A DNA stretch of 64,000 bases from Streptomyces sp. NRRL F-2580 (GCF_000720115.1 NZ_JOIR01000013.1:124001-188000), one strand, 5' to 3'. Counted from the stretch's first letter, positions 53,396-62,994 are shown. The notes: generated by a model from the sequence alone, not told the origin. A program made the numbers and translations.

Positions 53396-54304
53396 CTAGG
53401 CTCCGTCCCCCTCGGCGGGGTGGTAGCCGCGGGTGCGGACCACCTGGGCGATGAGCTCGGCGAAGGCGCGGGAGGCGGCGCTCTCGTAGGCGTTCTCGCG
53501 GCGCAGCAGGGTGACCGTGCGGGACGGGAGGGCGGGGTCCAGCGGGACGGGACGCAGGTACGGGTGGTCGTCGGTCACCGCGGCGGGCAGGACGGTGGCC
53601 AGCGAGGTGCGCCGGACGATCTCCGTGAGGGCCTGGACGGAGTTCGCCTCGACCTCGATGTGCGGCCGGACGCCGTGGGCGGCGAGGTAGGCGTCGACGT
53701 GCCCGCGGGTCGCGAAGTCCCCGCTGAGCAGCGCCAGTCGGCGCGCCGCCAGGTCGCCTACGGACAGCGGTCCCGGATCCGCGTCGGCGGCGGCGACCAG
53801 GGCCAGGGCCTCCGTGAACAGCGGGGTCGCCGCGAGACCCGGCAGGTGCGGCCCCCGGAAGGCGAGGCCGAGGTCGTGGTCGTCGGCGAGCAGGCCGGCT
53901 TCGATCCGGTCCTGAGGCATCTCCCGGACCTCCAGGGTGATGCCGGGGTGGGCCGTGTGGAGTGCGGCGACGAGCGGGCCGACGAGGTACGCGGTGAAGG
54001 TGGGGGTCAGGGCGAGGCGCAGGTGGCCGCGGGAAAGGTCGGCGAGGTCCAGGACGGCCCGCTCGGCGGCGGCGAGTTCCCGTAGGGCGGAGCGCGCGTG
54101 GTGGACGTACGTCGCACCGGCGTCGGTGAGCCGGACGGCGCGTCCGGTGCGGTCCAGCAGCTGGGCGCCCACGGTGTGTTCGAGCTGCTTCACCTGCTGG
54201 GACAGGGTGGGCTGGGAGATCCGCAGTTCCTCGGCGGCGCGGGTGAAGCTGCCGTGTTCGGCGACGGCGATCAGATAGCGCAGGTGACGCAGTTCCAGAG
54301 CCAT
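53396..54304 (-). CDS. cynR: LysR regulator of the cyanate operon
   Basis: The 302-aa protein has the LysR helix-turn-helix ([26 protein letters not shown]) and an effector domain. It diverges from the carbonic anhydrase and cyanase genes, the standard arrangement of cynR with cynT and cynS. It likely activates them in response to cyanate. ATG 54304 is used. Confidence 0.85.
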   Translation of the reverse strand: MALELRHLRYLIAVAEHGSFTRAAEELRISQPTLSQQVKQLEHTVGAQLLDRTGRAVRLTDAGATYVHHARSALRELAAAERAVLDLADLSRGHLRLALTPTFTAYLVGPLVAALHTAHPGITLEVREMPQDRIEAGLLADDHDLGLAFRGPHLPGLAATPLFTEALALVAAADADPGPLSVGDLAARRLALLSGDFATRGHVDAYLAAHGVRPHIEVEANSVQALTEIVRRTSLATVLPAAVTDDHPYLRPVPLDPALPSRTVTLLRRENAYESAASRAFAELIAQVVRTRGYHPAEGDGA

Positions 54305-54314
54305 GCAGACAACT

Positions 54315-54367
54315 ATAGATGCCATCGATGACAGACATGGGTTTTGCGTCTTGGACACAATAGATGC
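54315..54367. promoter_or_regulatory. Putative CynR operator
   Basis: ATAGATGC occurs at 54315-54322 and 54360-54367, 45 bp apart, as direct repeats in the divergent gap between cynR and cynT. An ATCGAT dyad lies near the first copy. This fits LysR recognition and activation sites. Confidence 0.55.
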
Positions 54368-54429
54368 AGCTCATGCATGGTGGAACACGTCAAGCCCCCC
54401 GGGGGCACGTCCCATCAAAGGGAGTGACC

Positions 54430-55041
54430 GTGCAGGACCTTTCGGATGGCGTCGCACGCTTCCGGCGCGAGGTGTTTCCGGCGAAGGCCGAGCTCTTCGC
54501 CCGGCTGGCCGGTACGCACCGGCCGACGACCCTCTTCATCGGCTGCTCCGACGCCCGCGTGGTGCCGGAGCTGATCACCCAGAGCGAGCCCGGCGAGCTG
54601 TTCGTCGTCCGCACCGCCGGGAACCTCGTCCCCGCGTACGCACCGGGCCCGGACGGGGTGACGGCCAGCATCGAGTACGCCGTCGCCGTCCTCGGTGTCA
54701 CCGGCATCGTCGTGTGCGGGCACTCCGCCTGCGGGGCGATGACCGCCCTGGCCGAGGGCACGGACCTGGGCGCGGCCCCCTCCGTCGCCGACTGGCTGCG
54801 GCACGCGGACGCCTCGGTGGCCCGGACGGCGAGCACGGGCCCGGACCGGGTGTCCGCCCTGGTCCGCGAGAACGTACGCGCCCAGCTCGCGAACCTGGCC
54901 ACCCACCCCTCGGTCGCCCGCGCCCGGGCAGCGGGAACCCTCACCCTGCGCGGATGGGTCTACGACATCCGCTCCGGCGGTGTCGCGGAGGTCGGCCCGG
55001 TCACCGACCGCCGGGCCGCGCTCACCCCGCGAACCATCTGA
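54430..55041 (+). CDS. cynT: Beta-carbonic anhydrase
   Basis: The 203-aa zinc enzyme has CSDAR ([13 protein letters not shown], Zn Cys with the Asp/Arg pair) and HSACG ([10 protein letters not shown], Zn His and Cys). It recycles bicarbonate consumed by the cyanase made from the next gene. GTG 54430 follows AAGGGAG; GTG 54424 would also be in frame. Confidence 0.9.
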   Translation: MQDLSDGVARFRREVFPAKAELFARLAGTHRPTTLFIGCSDARVVPELITQSEPGELFVVRTAGNLVPAYAPGPDGVTASIEYAVAVLGVTGIVVCGHSACGAMTALAEGTDLGAAPSVADWLRHADASVARTASTGPDRVSALVRENVRAQLANLATHPSVARARAAGTLTLRGWVYDIRSGGVAEVGPVTDRRAALTPRTI

Positions 55042-55088
55042 ACCCCTCCTCCCCCTCTCCCCCCTCACCCCAGTCAGGACGTCCCGCC

Positions 55089-55559
55089 ATGCCGCACGCC
55101 CAGTTCGACCCCACCGTCCGCCAGGCCCTGGCCGTCGCCGTCGTCGACGCCAAGACCCGCAAGGACCTCACCTGGCAGCAGCTCGCCGACACCGCCGGGC
55201 TTTCGGTCGCCTTCGTCACCGCCGCCCTGCTCGGCCAGCACCCCCTGCCGGCGCCCGCGGCTCACGCGGTGGCCGATCTGCTGGACCTCGACGAGGACGC
55301 GGCGCTGCTCCTCCAGACGATCCCGGCCCGCGGCCCGGTGAACGGCGGCGTCCCGACCGATCCGACGATCTACCGCTTCCACGAGATGCTGCACGTGTAC
55401 GGGACCACCCTGAAGGCCCTGGTCCACGAGCAGTTCGGCGACGGCATCATCAGCGCGATCAATTTCCGGCTGAACGTCACGAAGGTGGCCGACCCCGAGG
55501 GCGGCGAGCGCGCCGTCATCACCCTGGACGGCAAGTACCTGCCGACGAAGCCCTTCTGA
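55089..55559 (+). CDS. cynS: Cyanase
   Basis: The 156-aa enzyme breaks cyanate with bicarbonate into CO2 and ammonia. It has an N-terminal helical DNA-binding-like domain ([20 protein letters not shown]) and the catalytic C-terminus with [12 protein letters not shown] (Arg and Glu) and [10 protein letters not shown] (Ser). It is the second gene of the plus-strand pair after cynT. Confidence 0.95.
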   Translation: MPHAQFDPTVRQALAVAVVDAKTRKDLTWQQLADTAGLSVAFVTAALLGQHPLPAPAAHAVADLLDLDEDAALLLQTIPARGPVNGGVPTDPTIYRFHEMLHVYGTTLKALVHEQFGDGIISAINFRLNVTKVADPEGGERAVITLDGKYLPTKPF

Positions 55560-55604
55560 CGACGCCGTGGTGCCGAGGCCGTTCTGGCGCAGGCCTTCCG
55601 GCAC

Positions 55605-55650
55605 ACGCCGAAGAGCCTCCGGCCCGGTCGGGCAGGAGGCTCTTCGGCGT
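55605..55650. terminator. Terminator after cynS
   Basis: ACGCCGAAGAGCCTCC pairs perfectly (16 bp) with GGAGGCTCTTCGGCGT around a 14-nt loop, between the converging cynS and rodlin genes. Confidence 0.85.
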
Positions 55651-55789
55651 CGTGTTCGGTGCCCACGCTGACGGCCGTCGGGCCGGTGGCCCGTTGAAGC
55701 GTGGATCCGCGGATCCGGGTGGAACAAGCCGGGGCCCCGTGGGCACTCGCGCAGGCGTCGGAGGCCCCGGCTCGCACAAGGGGACGGCG

Positions 55790-56200
55790 TCAGCTGCCAG
55801 CCGAGATGTTGCCCGACAGGACCGGGATGTTGTCCAGGATGTGCGAGAGCGGCTCGTCACCCTTGGCCTGGGTGGAGTTCTCGGTGCACTGCTGGTTCTG
55901 CGGGTTGGACAGGACGTTGATGTCCTGGACGCCGACGTTGACGAGGGCGAGGACCGACTGGACGTTCAGCTTCGCCGGCAGACCGATGCAGGGCTTGTTC
56001 AGAGTGCCCTGGACCACGCTGAGCTGCGGGCTCAGGTCACCGTGCGTCTTCTGGTTGCCGTAGATCTGCTGGGAACCGTTGCCGTTGACGGTCGTGACCC
56101 CCTGGTCGTTGCCGATGGCCATGGCCGGGGCGGCCAGGGCGGCGCCCACACCGACGATCGATGCGGTGGCGGCGGCGGTGGCCATAATCTTCTTCAGCAT
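55790..56200 (-). CDS. rdlA: Rodlin
   Basis: The 136-aa secreted protein has a signal peptide (ATAAATASIVGVGAALAAPA) and a rodlin body (QQIYGNQKTHGDLSPQL, then CIGLPAKLNVQSVLALVNVG). Rodlins coat aerial hyphae and spores as paired rodlets with chaplins. Only one rodlin gene is in the window. ATG 56200 is natural. Confidence 0.9.
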   Translation of the reverse strand: MLKKIMATAAATASIVGVGAALAAPAMAIGNDQGVTTVNGNGSQQIYGNQKTHGDLSPQLSVVQGTLNKPCIGLPAKLNVQSVLALVNVGVQDINVLSNPQNQQCTENSTQAKGDEPLSHILDNIPVLSGNISAGS

Positions 56201-56279
56201 CAGTGGTCCTTATGTCGCACGAGTGCGTGTTGAGTGATCGCCTTGATCAACGCCCGGGACGACGACAGGTTCCTCCGGT

Positions 56280-57041
56280 TCACCCGATCGGCCCCTCCCC
56301 TTCTTCGGGGCCGCGTACGGCCAGGCTCAGCTCGACGACGTAGTGCTCCTCCACTCGGCCGTCCGGGAAGTCGCGCATGAGGAGGGCACGTTCGTCGGCG
56401 AGGAAGGCGTCCGTGCCGGGCTCGCCGACGAGGAAGAGGGAGTGCGTGGACAGCTTGGCCAGATGGGTGTCGACGGGGACGCGGCGTGACCAGGTCAGGC
56501 GGCGGACGGTGAAGCGCAGCCCCTCCTGCGAGCGGGCGCGCTCGTTGATGTACCAGCCCGGGCCGAACCGCTCCTCGATGCGCGCCTGCTGGTCCGCGAT
56601 CCAGCCGACGGTGACGTCCGGGTCGTTGTGCCAGACCGCCAGCGCCCCGCCGGGCCGCAGCACGCGCAGCGCCTCGGGGACGGAGCGGGCCGGGTCGGTC
56701 CAGTGCCAGGACTGTGCGTACGTCAGCAGGTCCAGGCAGCCGGAGGCCAGCGGCAGCCGGTTGCCGTCCGCACGGACGAGCGGGATCCGGGGGTTGCGGC
56801 GCCGGAACTCCGCGGCCATGCCCGCGCCCGGCTCCACCCCGATCACGCGGGCCCCGCGCGCCGCCAGCAGGGCGGTGGCGATTCCCGTACCCGCCCCGAC
56901 GTCGGCGACCCGGGCTTCGGCCAGCGGAAATCCGGCCAGTTCCGCCAGCGTGTCGAAGAGCGCGGGCGGGTACGACGGGCGATGGTCTGCGTAGCGCGCG
57001 GCCGCGGCGCTGAATGAACGAGCACGGGATTCGGTCGTCAT
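56280..57041 (-). CDS. Class I SAM methyltransferase
   Basis: The 253-aa methyltransferase shows RVADVGAGTGIATALLA near residue 45, GVEPGAGM, DLLTYAQSWHWTDP and RVLRPGGALAVWHND. The SWHW pattern is common in small-molecule and biotin/ubiquinone-like enzymes. ATG 57041 is used, with ATG 57050 as an alternative. Confidence 0.85.
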   Translation of the reverse strand: MTTESRARSFSAAAARYADHRPSYPPALFDTLAELAGFPLAEARVADVGAGTGIATALLAARGARVIGVEPGAGMAAEFRRRNPRIPLVRADGNRLPLASGCLDLLTYAQSWHWTDPARSVPEALRVLRPGGALAVWHNDPDVTVGWIADQQARIEERFGPGWYINERARSQEGLRFTVRRLTWSRRVPVDTHLAKLSTHSLFLVGEPGTDAFLADERALLMRDFPDGRVEEHYVVELSLAVRGPEEGEGPIG

Positions 57042-57104
57042 GCCCCTCATGATGCCGAGGGCCGCGGGCGCTGTGGAACGGGGCGCGGAGAGGCGGGTCG
57101 GAGC

Positions 57105-58700
57105 GTGGGGGCCGCACGGTACGTCACGGAACTGGTCGGGGCGCTGGAGCGGAACGCGGGGCGGCCCGCGCTCGGGACCGGCCCGCTCGTCCTGGAGTTC
57201 CAGGAGGTCCTGGACGGCGCCTACCGGCTGGCCGGGGTGCTCGCCGAGGCGGGGATCGCGCGCGGTGCGGGGCTGGCCTGCGTGGCGGGCACGAACCGGC
57301 CGGAGGTGCTGCTGGTACGGATCGCCGCCCATCTGCTGGGTGCGCGGCTGACGCAGGTACTCGTCGGACCGGCTCTGTACGGTCTGGACTTCATCCTGCG
57401 GGACTGCCGCCCGGACCTGGTGGTGCACGAGGTCGCCGTGCCCGGTACGGGGGCGCCGCGGGTCGCCCTGGACGAGCTGCTCCGGCGGGCCGCTCGTCGC
57501 GAGCCGGCGGCGGTGTCCGTGGCGGCGCGGGAGGACGACGTGGCGCGGGTGACGTACACCGGTGGGACCACGGGGCGGCCCAAGGGGGTGGCCTCCACCT
57601 TCGGGGCGATGGCCGCACGGAACGCCGTACACGCGGAGGGCTGGGCGGAAACGGTGTACCTGTCGGTCACCTCGCTGGCGCAGCGTTCGGGCGGCCGGTG
57701 CCTGGAGCAGTTGCGCGCCGGGGGGCGGGTGGAGATCCTCGACCCCTTCGGGACCCGGGAGTTCGCGGCCGCCTGCCTGCGGCTGGCGCCGGTGTCCACG
57801 TACCTGACGACCTCGATGGTGTACCGGCTGCTGGACGACCCGGTGACGGCCCACGGTGTGCCCGGGCTGGAGACGGTCTCGTACGGCGATTCGCCCGTCC
57901 ACCCCGAACGGCTGCGGGAGGCGGTGACCCGCTGGGGCGGCCGGTGGCAGCAGGGCTACGGCATGAACGAGGCGGCGGTGATCTGCCGCCTCTCCCCCGC
58001 CGACCACGAGGCGGCGGTGGCCGGCCGGCCCGAGCTGCTGGCGTCGGTCGGACGGCCGGTCGCGGGGGTGGAGGTCGAGGTACGGGACGAGCGGGGCACG
58101 GCGGTGGCGGCCGGTGGCACGGGCGAGGTGTGGGTGCGGTCGGCGGCGATGATGGCCGGGTACTGGGGCCGGCCCGGGCTGACGGAAGAGGTGCTGCGGG
58201 ACGGGTGGCTGCGGACCGGGGACCTCGGACACCTCGGCGCCGACGGCTACCTCTACCTCGACGACCGGGTGAAGGACGTGGTGATGGTCGACGGGGACAA
58301 CGTGTACTGCGTTCCGGTCGAGGCGGCGCTCACCCGGCATCCGGGCGTGGCGCAGGCCGTGGTGGTGGGCCGGCACAGCGAGCTCACCGGCGAGGAGGTG
58401 TGCGCCTTCCTGGTGCCGGCGGCGGGGTGTCCGCCCGGCGCGGAGGTCGCCCGTGAGGCCTGTGACCTGGTGGAGAAGGAGCTGGCCCCGGCGCACCGGC
58501 CCACCGCGGTGTTCTGGGAGCGGACGATCCCGCTGACCGCGCGGGGCAAGCCGGACAAGCACCGGCTGCGGGAGCGAGCGGCCGCCGCGGCCGCCGATGA
58601 CGACGGCGGCGGCGGCAGCTGCGGCAGCTGCGGCAGCGGCAGTGGCAGTGGCAGTGGCAGCGGCAGCGGCAGCGGCAGCGGCAGCGGCGGACGGGCGTAG
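57105..58700 (+). CDS. Acyl-CoA-ligase-like AMP-forming enzyme with Gly-Ser tail
   Basis: The 531-aa protein has the AMP-binding motif VTYTGGTTGRPKGV (about 147-160), YGMNEAAVI, LRTGDLG and the catalytic lysine in LTARGKPDKH near the end of the fold. After residue 490 the protein continues into a Cys/Gly/Ser repeat tail from a hexamer DNA repeat. It could activate a carboxylic acid as an AMP ester or CoA thioester; no carrier protein is adjacent. GTG 57105 is used. Confidence 0.8.
   Translation: MGAARYVTELVGALERNAGRPALGTGPLVLEFQEVLDGAYRLAGVLAEAGIARGAGLACVAGTNRPEVLLVRIAAHLLGARLTQVLVGPALYGLDFILRDCRPDLVVHEVAVPGTGAPRVALDELLRRAARREPAAVSVAAREDDVARVTYTGGTTGRPKGVASTFGAMAARNAVHAEGWAETVYLSVTSLAQRSGGRCLEQLRAGGRVEILDPFGTREFAAACLRLAPVSTYLTTSMVYRLLDDPVTAHGVPGLETVSYGDSPVHPERLREAVTRWGGRWQQGYGMNEAAVICRLSPADHEAAVAGRPELLASVGRPVAGVEVEVRDERGTAVAAGGTGEVWVRSAAMMAGYWGRPGLTEEVLRDGWLRTGDLGHLGADGYLYLDDRVKDVVMVDGDNVYCVPVEAALTRHPGVAQAVVVGRHSELTGEEVCAFLVPAAGCPPGAEVAREACDLVEKELAPAHRPTAVFWERTIPLTARGKPDKHRLRERAAAAAADDDGGGGSCGSCGSGSGSGSGSGSGSGSGSGGRA
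58613..58690 (+). repeat. Hexamer repeat GGCAGC/GGCAGT
   Basis: About a dozen GGCAGC-type hexamers form the 3' end of the ligase gene. They read Gly-Ser on this strand and Ala-rich on the other. Length changes would keep the frame. Confidence 0.85.
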
Positions 58701-58723
58701 CCGACGGGCGCGACCCCCTCCCC

Positions 58724-59878
58724 CTAGTACCGGGCGGCGGCGTAGGTCCAGAACTCCCGCATCACCTCGGGCGGGGTGGGGCCGGTCAGTTCCCGCTGGG
58801 TGAGCAGGATGGTGACCGTCCCGGTGGCGGGGACCACGTGCGCGGCGGTGCCGGTGCCGCCGATCCAGCCGTACCGGCCCGGAACGTTCCACGGGTCGAT
58901 GCGCGCCACGTCGACCGAGCCGCCGAATCCCCAGCCCTGGCCCTCCAGGAACAAGGTGGCCTCCTCGCGCTGCCGCGCGGTGAGGTGATCGGTGGTCATC
59001 TGCCGTACGGACTCCGGCGAGAGCAGCCGCCCGCCCCCGTACGAGCCCTCCGCGAGCAGCATCCGGCCGAAGGCGAGCAGGTCGTCGGCGGTGGAGACCA
59101 GACCGCCGCCGCCGGACGGGAACGGGGGGAGGCTGCTCCACTGGCCGTCGGGCGCGTCGACCCGTTCCAGGGCTCCGCCGTCGGGGGCGGCGCGGTAGGA
59201 GCTGGTGAACCGGTGGCGCTGCTCCGGCGGTACGGCGAAGGCGGTGTCCCGCATGCCGAGCGGCTCGAAGAGGCGCTCGGCCAGGAACTCCTGGAAGGGC
59301 AGTCCGCTCGCGCGGGCGACGAGCACCCCGAGGATGTCCGAGCAGGTGTTGTAGAGCCAGGCCCGCCCGGGCTGGTACAGGAGCGGGATGCCCGCCAGGG
59401 TCGCCGTCCACTCGTCCGGCTCCGCCACCTGCCCGGGGTGCGGCGGCCCCTGCTTGAGCTCGCTGAACAGCGGGGCCACGGCGGGCAGCGAGAAGTCGGC
59501 GGGGAAGCCGTAGCCGGCGCGGAAGGTGAGGAGATCGGCGACGGTGATCGGGCGGTCGGCGGGAACCACGTCGTCGACGGGTGAGGCCGGGGTACGGACG
59601 ACCACCGGCGCCGCCAGTTCCGGCAGCCAGCGCGCCACGGGGGCGTCGAGGTCGAGCGGGCCCTCCTCGATCAGCAACATGGTCGCCGCGGCGGTCATCG
59701 GCTTGGTGACCGAGGCGATCCGGAAGAGGGAGTCGCGTGCCATCGGGGTGGTGCCGGACGTGTCGAGGGAGCCGACGGCCGCGACCTCCACGTCGTCCCC
59801 GTGGGCCACCAGACCCACGGCGCCGGGCAGCGATCCGTCACCGACACGGGTCTCCAACAGACTGCGCAGGTCGCTCAT
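58724..59878 (-). CDS. EstB-like serine hydrolase
   Basis: The 384-aa enzyme of the class C beta-lactamase/family VIII carboxylesterase group has SVTK (IASVTKPM), YNT (AWLYNTCS) and GWIGGTGT in the third-motif position, a common variant in EstB-like esterases. It lacks a signal peptide. ATG 59878 follows AAGGTGG. A 15-bp tandem repeat lies 60 nt upstream. Confidence 0.85.
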   Translation of the reverse strand: MSDLRSLLETRVGDGSLPGAVGLVAHGDDVEVAAVGSLDTSGTTPMARDSLFRIASVTKPMTAAATMLLIEEGPLDLDAPVARWLPELAAPVVVRTPASPVDDVVPADRPITVADLLTFRAGYGFPADFSLPAVAPLFSELKQGPPHPGQVAEPDEWTATLAGIPLLYQPGRAWLYNTCSDILGVLVARASGLPFQEFLAERLFEPLGMRDTAFAVPPEQRHRFTSSYRAAPDGGALERVDAPDGQWSSLPPFPSGGGGLVSTADDLLAFGRMLLAEGSYGGGRLLSPESVRQMTTDHLTARQREEATLFLEGQGWGFGGSVDVARIDPWNVPGRYGWIGGTGTAAHVVPATGTVTILLTQRELTGPTPPEVMREFWTYAAARY

Positions 59879-59940
59879 GGCCCACCTTCTCGTACGTGCG
59901 GATGCTCGTAGGGAAGACTGCTGCCGGGCCGCGCATTCAT

Positions 59941-59976
59941 CGGTCCGACACGCACCGGTCCGACACGCACCGGTCC
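59941..59976. repeat. Tandem 15-bp repeat upstream of the serine hydrolase
   Basis: CGGTCCGACACGCAC occurs twice in tandem (59941-59955, 59956-59970) with a partial third copy. It lies upstream of the minus-strand start and may be an operator array or slippage product. Confidence 0.8.
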
Positions 59977-59999
59977 CGGTCTCCATCGGACCACGGTCG

Positions 60000-60182
60000 C
60001 TAGGCGGCCGGAACCACCGAGGCCCTTATGGCTGCGGCCCACTCCTGCAGCAGGGCGGCGTGCCGGATCCGGTCCGCGTCGGAGAGGCGGCCCTCGGCGC
60101 GGGCGAAGAGGCAGCGGATGTCGGCGTTGATCTCGGCGAGGGAACGTTCGGCTGCCGGGTGGTCGTCAGGGGTGGTGCTCAC
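60000..60182 (-). CDS. Small hypothetical protein, 60 aa
   Basis: The protein reads (M)STTPDDHPAAERSLAEIN and has one cysteine. It starts at GTG 60182. No Shine-Dalgarno site is visible, and TATTAC lies about 10 nt upstream, so a leaderless transcript is possible. Confidence 0.55.
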   Translation of the reverse strand: MSTTPDDHPAAERSLAEINADIRCLFARAEGRLSDADRIRHAALLQEWAAAIRASVVPAA

Positions 60183-60244
60183 GTGATCAAGAGTAATAGC
60201 GGAGTGTGACAGCCGTGGACCATGTCCGTCATCCGGACGCCCCC

Positions 60245-60633
60245 TCATTCCCCGATCCGGGCGGCCCGGAACTGGAGGCAGCGGCGTTCCGGAACGCTGA
60301 GGGTGAGTCCGGCGGCCTTCGCGTAGGCGGCACGCGCCGCCGCCCGGTCGCCCGCCATCTCCAGTAGGTGGGCCCGCACGGCCTCCAGGCGGTGGTTGCC
60401 CGCGAGGCGGTCGCCCTCGTCCAGGGCGGCGAGCAACGCGAGGGCCTGCCGGGGCCCGGGCACCATGGCCACCGCGACGGCGTGGCCCGGGCGTTCCACG
60501 GGGCCCGGGACCAGGCTCATCAACACCTCGTACAGGGAGCGGTCCTGCCGTAGCGCGGACGAGCGCGCCGAGGACCTGCGGAGCCAGCTCGGGGCAGCAG
60601 GTCTTCGCTCGCCGGGGCGGATTCCGTCGTCAC
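60245..60633 (-). pseudogene. Internally deleted ECF sigma factor (DUF6596 type)
   Basis: The start GTG 60633 gives an N-terminus (TTESAPASEDLL, then ELAPQVLGALVR in a shifted frame) typical of ECF sigma factors with a DUF6596 tail. It joins directly to the last 100 codons (RSLYEVLMSLVPGPVERPG and LLEMAGDRAAARAAYAKAAG). About 270 internal codons, including sigma regions 2 and 4, are missing. It is a clear deletion remnant. Confidence 0.75.
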
Positions 60634-60770
60634 ACCTCGGTTCCCGAAGCACTGTCGACGGGTCGGACGACGACCGGGTAGTCGGGGGCGCCCTCCGGCG
60701 CCGGGCAGGCGTAGGCGCGGACGGCGATCTCGGCGGCCCGGGTCGAGGGGCCCGATAGGCCGAGGGCCCG
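60630..60770 (-). pseudogene. Tail of the gene formerly upstream of the sigma remnant
   Basis: About 38 codons (AAEIAVRAYACPAPEGAPDYP) end in a TGA that overlaps the sigma start (GTGA), showing former translational coupling. The rest of the gene is absent. The family is unknown. Confidence 0.4.
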
Positions 60771-60793
60771 AGAGGCCCCCTTACGCTGGCCCC

Positions 60794-61225
60794 ATGAAGA
60801 TCATCGACCTGGAGCCGGGTGACCCGCGGCTCACCGCCGACCTGCTGCCCGTGCTGCGTGAGCTCCGCCCCCACCTCACCGAGGAGCTCTTCCTCGGGAT
60901 CCTCGCGGAGGGGCACGGCCAGGGGCTGCGCTTCACGGCGGCGTACGACGCTGACGGCGTGTGCGTGGGCGCGGCCGGCTGGCGGCTCGTCGCCACCACC
61001 GCCCTGGTCCGCAAGCTCTACGTGGACGATCTGGTCACCGCCGCCACGGCCCGTTCCACCGGGGTGGGGCACGCGCTGCTCGCGCACCTGGAGGAGCACG
61101 CGCTGGCCGCCGGTTGCACCGCCCTCACGCTCGACTCCGGCACCCAGCGCACCGACGCGCACCGCTTCTACTTCCGCGAGCGGATGGCCGTGACGGCCTT
61201 CAGCTTCGAGAAGCCGCTCGGCTAG
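60794..61225 (+). CDS. GNAT-family N-acetyltransferase
   Basis: The 143-aa GNAT has KLYVDDLVTAATARSTGVGHALLAHLEEHA as its acetyl-CoA region and RTDAHRFYFRERM near the end, as in small-molecule acetyltransferases of the YjdJ type. ATG 60794 is used. Confidence 0.9.
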   Translation: MKIIDLEPGDPRLTADLLPVLRELRPHLTEELFLGILAEGHGQGLRFTAAYDADGVCVGAAGWRLVATTALVRKLYVDDLVTAATARSTGVGHALLAHLEEHALAAGCTALTLDSGTQRTDAHRFYFRERMAVTAFSFEKPLG

Positions 61226-61355
61226 CGGGGCCGGGGACCCTTGCGGGCGGCCGTGACCGAACCGTCGCCGCCCCGAGGCCCGATCGGGCTCGTCGGCCGC
61301 TCACCTGGTTGCTAGGTTCCAGCGGAAGCCGACCGACTCTGGGGGAACCGATCTC

Positions 61356-62081
61356 ATGTCCGCATCCCGAGGCCCCCTCAGGGGCCTGTCCGCCGCGGCC
61401 GTGGCCGCTGTTCTGCTGGCGGGTTCCACGGGGTGCGGGGACAAGGACGCCGCGGACCCGGCGGCCTCGGTCTCGGCCTCGGCCGCCGCACAGGTGTCGG
61501 CGTCCGCGTCGGCCTCGGACGCCGCCGCCGCGGCCTCCTCGGCCCCTGCCTCCGCGCCCGTTTCGGCCTCCCCGTCCGGCTCCTCCGGGCCGCCGGCCCC
61601 GGCCACGACCCGGGCCGCGACGCCTCCTCCGGCCGCGACCCGGCTGACCGTCGCGGTCGACACCCGGGGCGGCCGGCTCGTCCTCGTACGCGGCGGCGTC
61701 GCGCAGGAGTTCACCGTCACCCTGCGGAACGGGAACTCCGCCGAGTACCGCCATCTGCTGGTCGCCTTCCAGATGGAGTCCCTCGTCGGCGAACCCGGCG
61801 ACCAGCCGGGCAGCGGGCCGGGGTTCCTGCTCGAACGCCTCGACCAGGCCTCGGGCACGTGGCGTCCGGCCGACTTCCGCATCGCCAACGACGTCAAGCC
61901 GCTGTCCCTGTACACGGGCGGCGGCCCGCTCGCCCGCGAGGCCGTGCGCGTCGAGCGCTACCGGCTGCGCGCGACCGCCGGCGGGCCGACGGGCAGCAGC
62001 CCGGTGGTGGTGTCCTTCGTCGACACGGACGCCGACCGGGAGGTCGCCGCCCATGTCGTCCTCGCGCACACGACCCGCTAG
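61356..62081 (+). CDS. Probable lipoprotein with Ala/Ser-rich linker
   Basis: The 241-aa precursor has a hydrophobic leader and GSTGC, a weak lipobox. A long Ala/Ser/Pro linker (residues 35-95) follows, then a beta-rich domain (EFTVTLRNGNSAEYRHLLVA). It is surface exposed; the function is unknown. It overlaps the acyltransferase gene tail to tail by 4 nt. Confidence 0.75.
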   Translation: MSASRGPLRGLSAAAVAAVLLAGSTGCGDKDAADPAASVSASAAAQVSASASASDAAAAASSAPASAPVSASPSGSSGPPAPATTRAATPPPAATRLTVAVDTRGGRLVLVRGGVAQEFTVTLRNGNSAEYRHLLVAFQMESLVGEPGDQPGSGPGFLLERLDQASGTWRPADFRIANDVKPLSLYTGGGPLAREAVRVERYRLRATAGGPTGSSPVVVSFVDTDADREVAAHVVLAHTTR

Positions 62082-62770
62082 GACGGCTGGGAGGGCTGGG
62101 AGGGCTGGGACGAAGCCCCCGAGCAGGCTTCCCCGGCTGCGAGCGCGGCGGTTCGCCAGGCGGCGGTGACGGCCCGTCGAGCCCGGTCCGTCGCCTCCGG
62201 CACCCGGTCGGGCAGGTGCAGCGGCGAGCCGATGTGGACGTGCAGGCAGGGCCGGCGCAGCGGGGCGGTGACGACTCCTGCGAGCTGCTTGGCACTGCTG
62301 CCGGAGCACAGGCGACGGGCGCCCGCCTGGCCGACGGGTACGACGGGGGCTCCCGTCGCGGCGGCCAGCCGGGCCAGGCCGCTGCGGAAGGGGCCAGGAG
62401 CCGACTCCCCCGCGTCGCGGCGCGGCGGCAGGCCGCCTTCGCCGTAGAGCAGCACGCTGCGGCCCGAGGCGAGGGCGACGGCGGCGGCGTCCAGGGAGTC
62501 CGCGGCGCGGGCGGTGCCGCGGTGGACGGCGATGTGGCCCTCGCGCCGGAGCGCGGAGCCGAGCAGGGGTACGCGCCACAGGCCGCCGGTGGCCAGGATC
62601 ACCGGCTCGATCCCGTACTTGCGAAGCGCGGCGACGACGACGGCCGGATCGGCGAGGGAGGTGTGGTTGGCGACGAGGATGCTGGGCGCGGCGGGCCTCG
62701 CGTTCGGGTCGGCGGTGACGGTCAGCCTCCCGAAGGCGGGGACGAGGGCGGCGGCGATTCGGCTGAGCAT
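62078..62770 (-). CDS. PlsC-like lysophospholipid acyltransferase
   Basis: The 230-aa protein has the HX4D motif (ANHTSLADP) near residue 40 and YGEGGLPP as the second block, as in 1-acylglycerol-3-phosphate acyltransferases of membrane lipid synthesis. ATG 62770 is the family-like start; an upstream ATG at 62857 adds a disordered leader. Its C-terminus ends in a short repeated QPS. Confidence 0.85.
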   Translation of the reverse strand: MLSRIAAALVPAFGRLTVTADPNARPAAPSILVANHTSLADPAVVVAALRKYGIEPVILATGGLWRVPLLGSALRREGHIAVHRGTARAADSLDAAAVALASGRSVLLYGEGGLPPRRDAGESAPGPFRSGLARLAAATGAPVVPVGQAGARRLCSGSSAKQLAGVVTAPLRRPCLHVHIGSPLHLPDRVPEATDRARRAVTAAWRTAALAAGEACSGASSQPSQPSQPS

Positions 62771-62994
62771 GGACGGCCCCGTTCGGGTGCGGTGGTTGGG
62801 GTGGTGCCGTCCATCGTCGACCGGTGGGGTGGCGCGGTCATGAGTAGCCGTACTCAATCGAATATGACCGAACTGTCACAGGATCGAGCGCGCGGAACGT
62901 GCGGGGGCACCGCGCACATCTAGCACTTCGGCGGGGCTCCTCGGGGCCCCGCCGCACGGTATCGGAACGGCGTGAACAGCAAGGCGGGGCAGGG

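Noticed and set aside
56280..59411. 1043-aa minus-strand frame joining several genes
   Set aside because: Only its 3' part (the methyltransferase, 56280-57041) is real; the remainder is antisense to the ligase and out of frame with the serine hydrolase.
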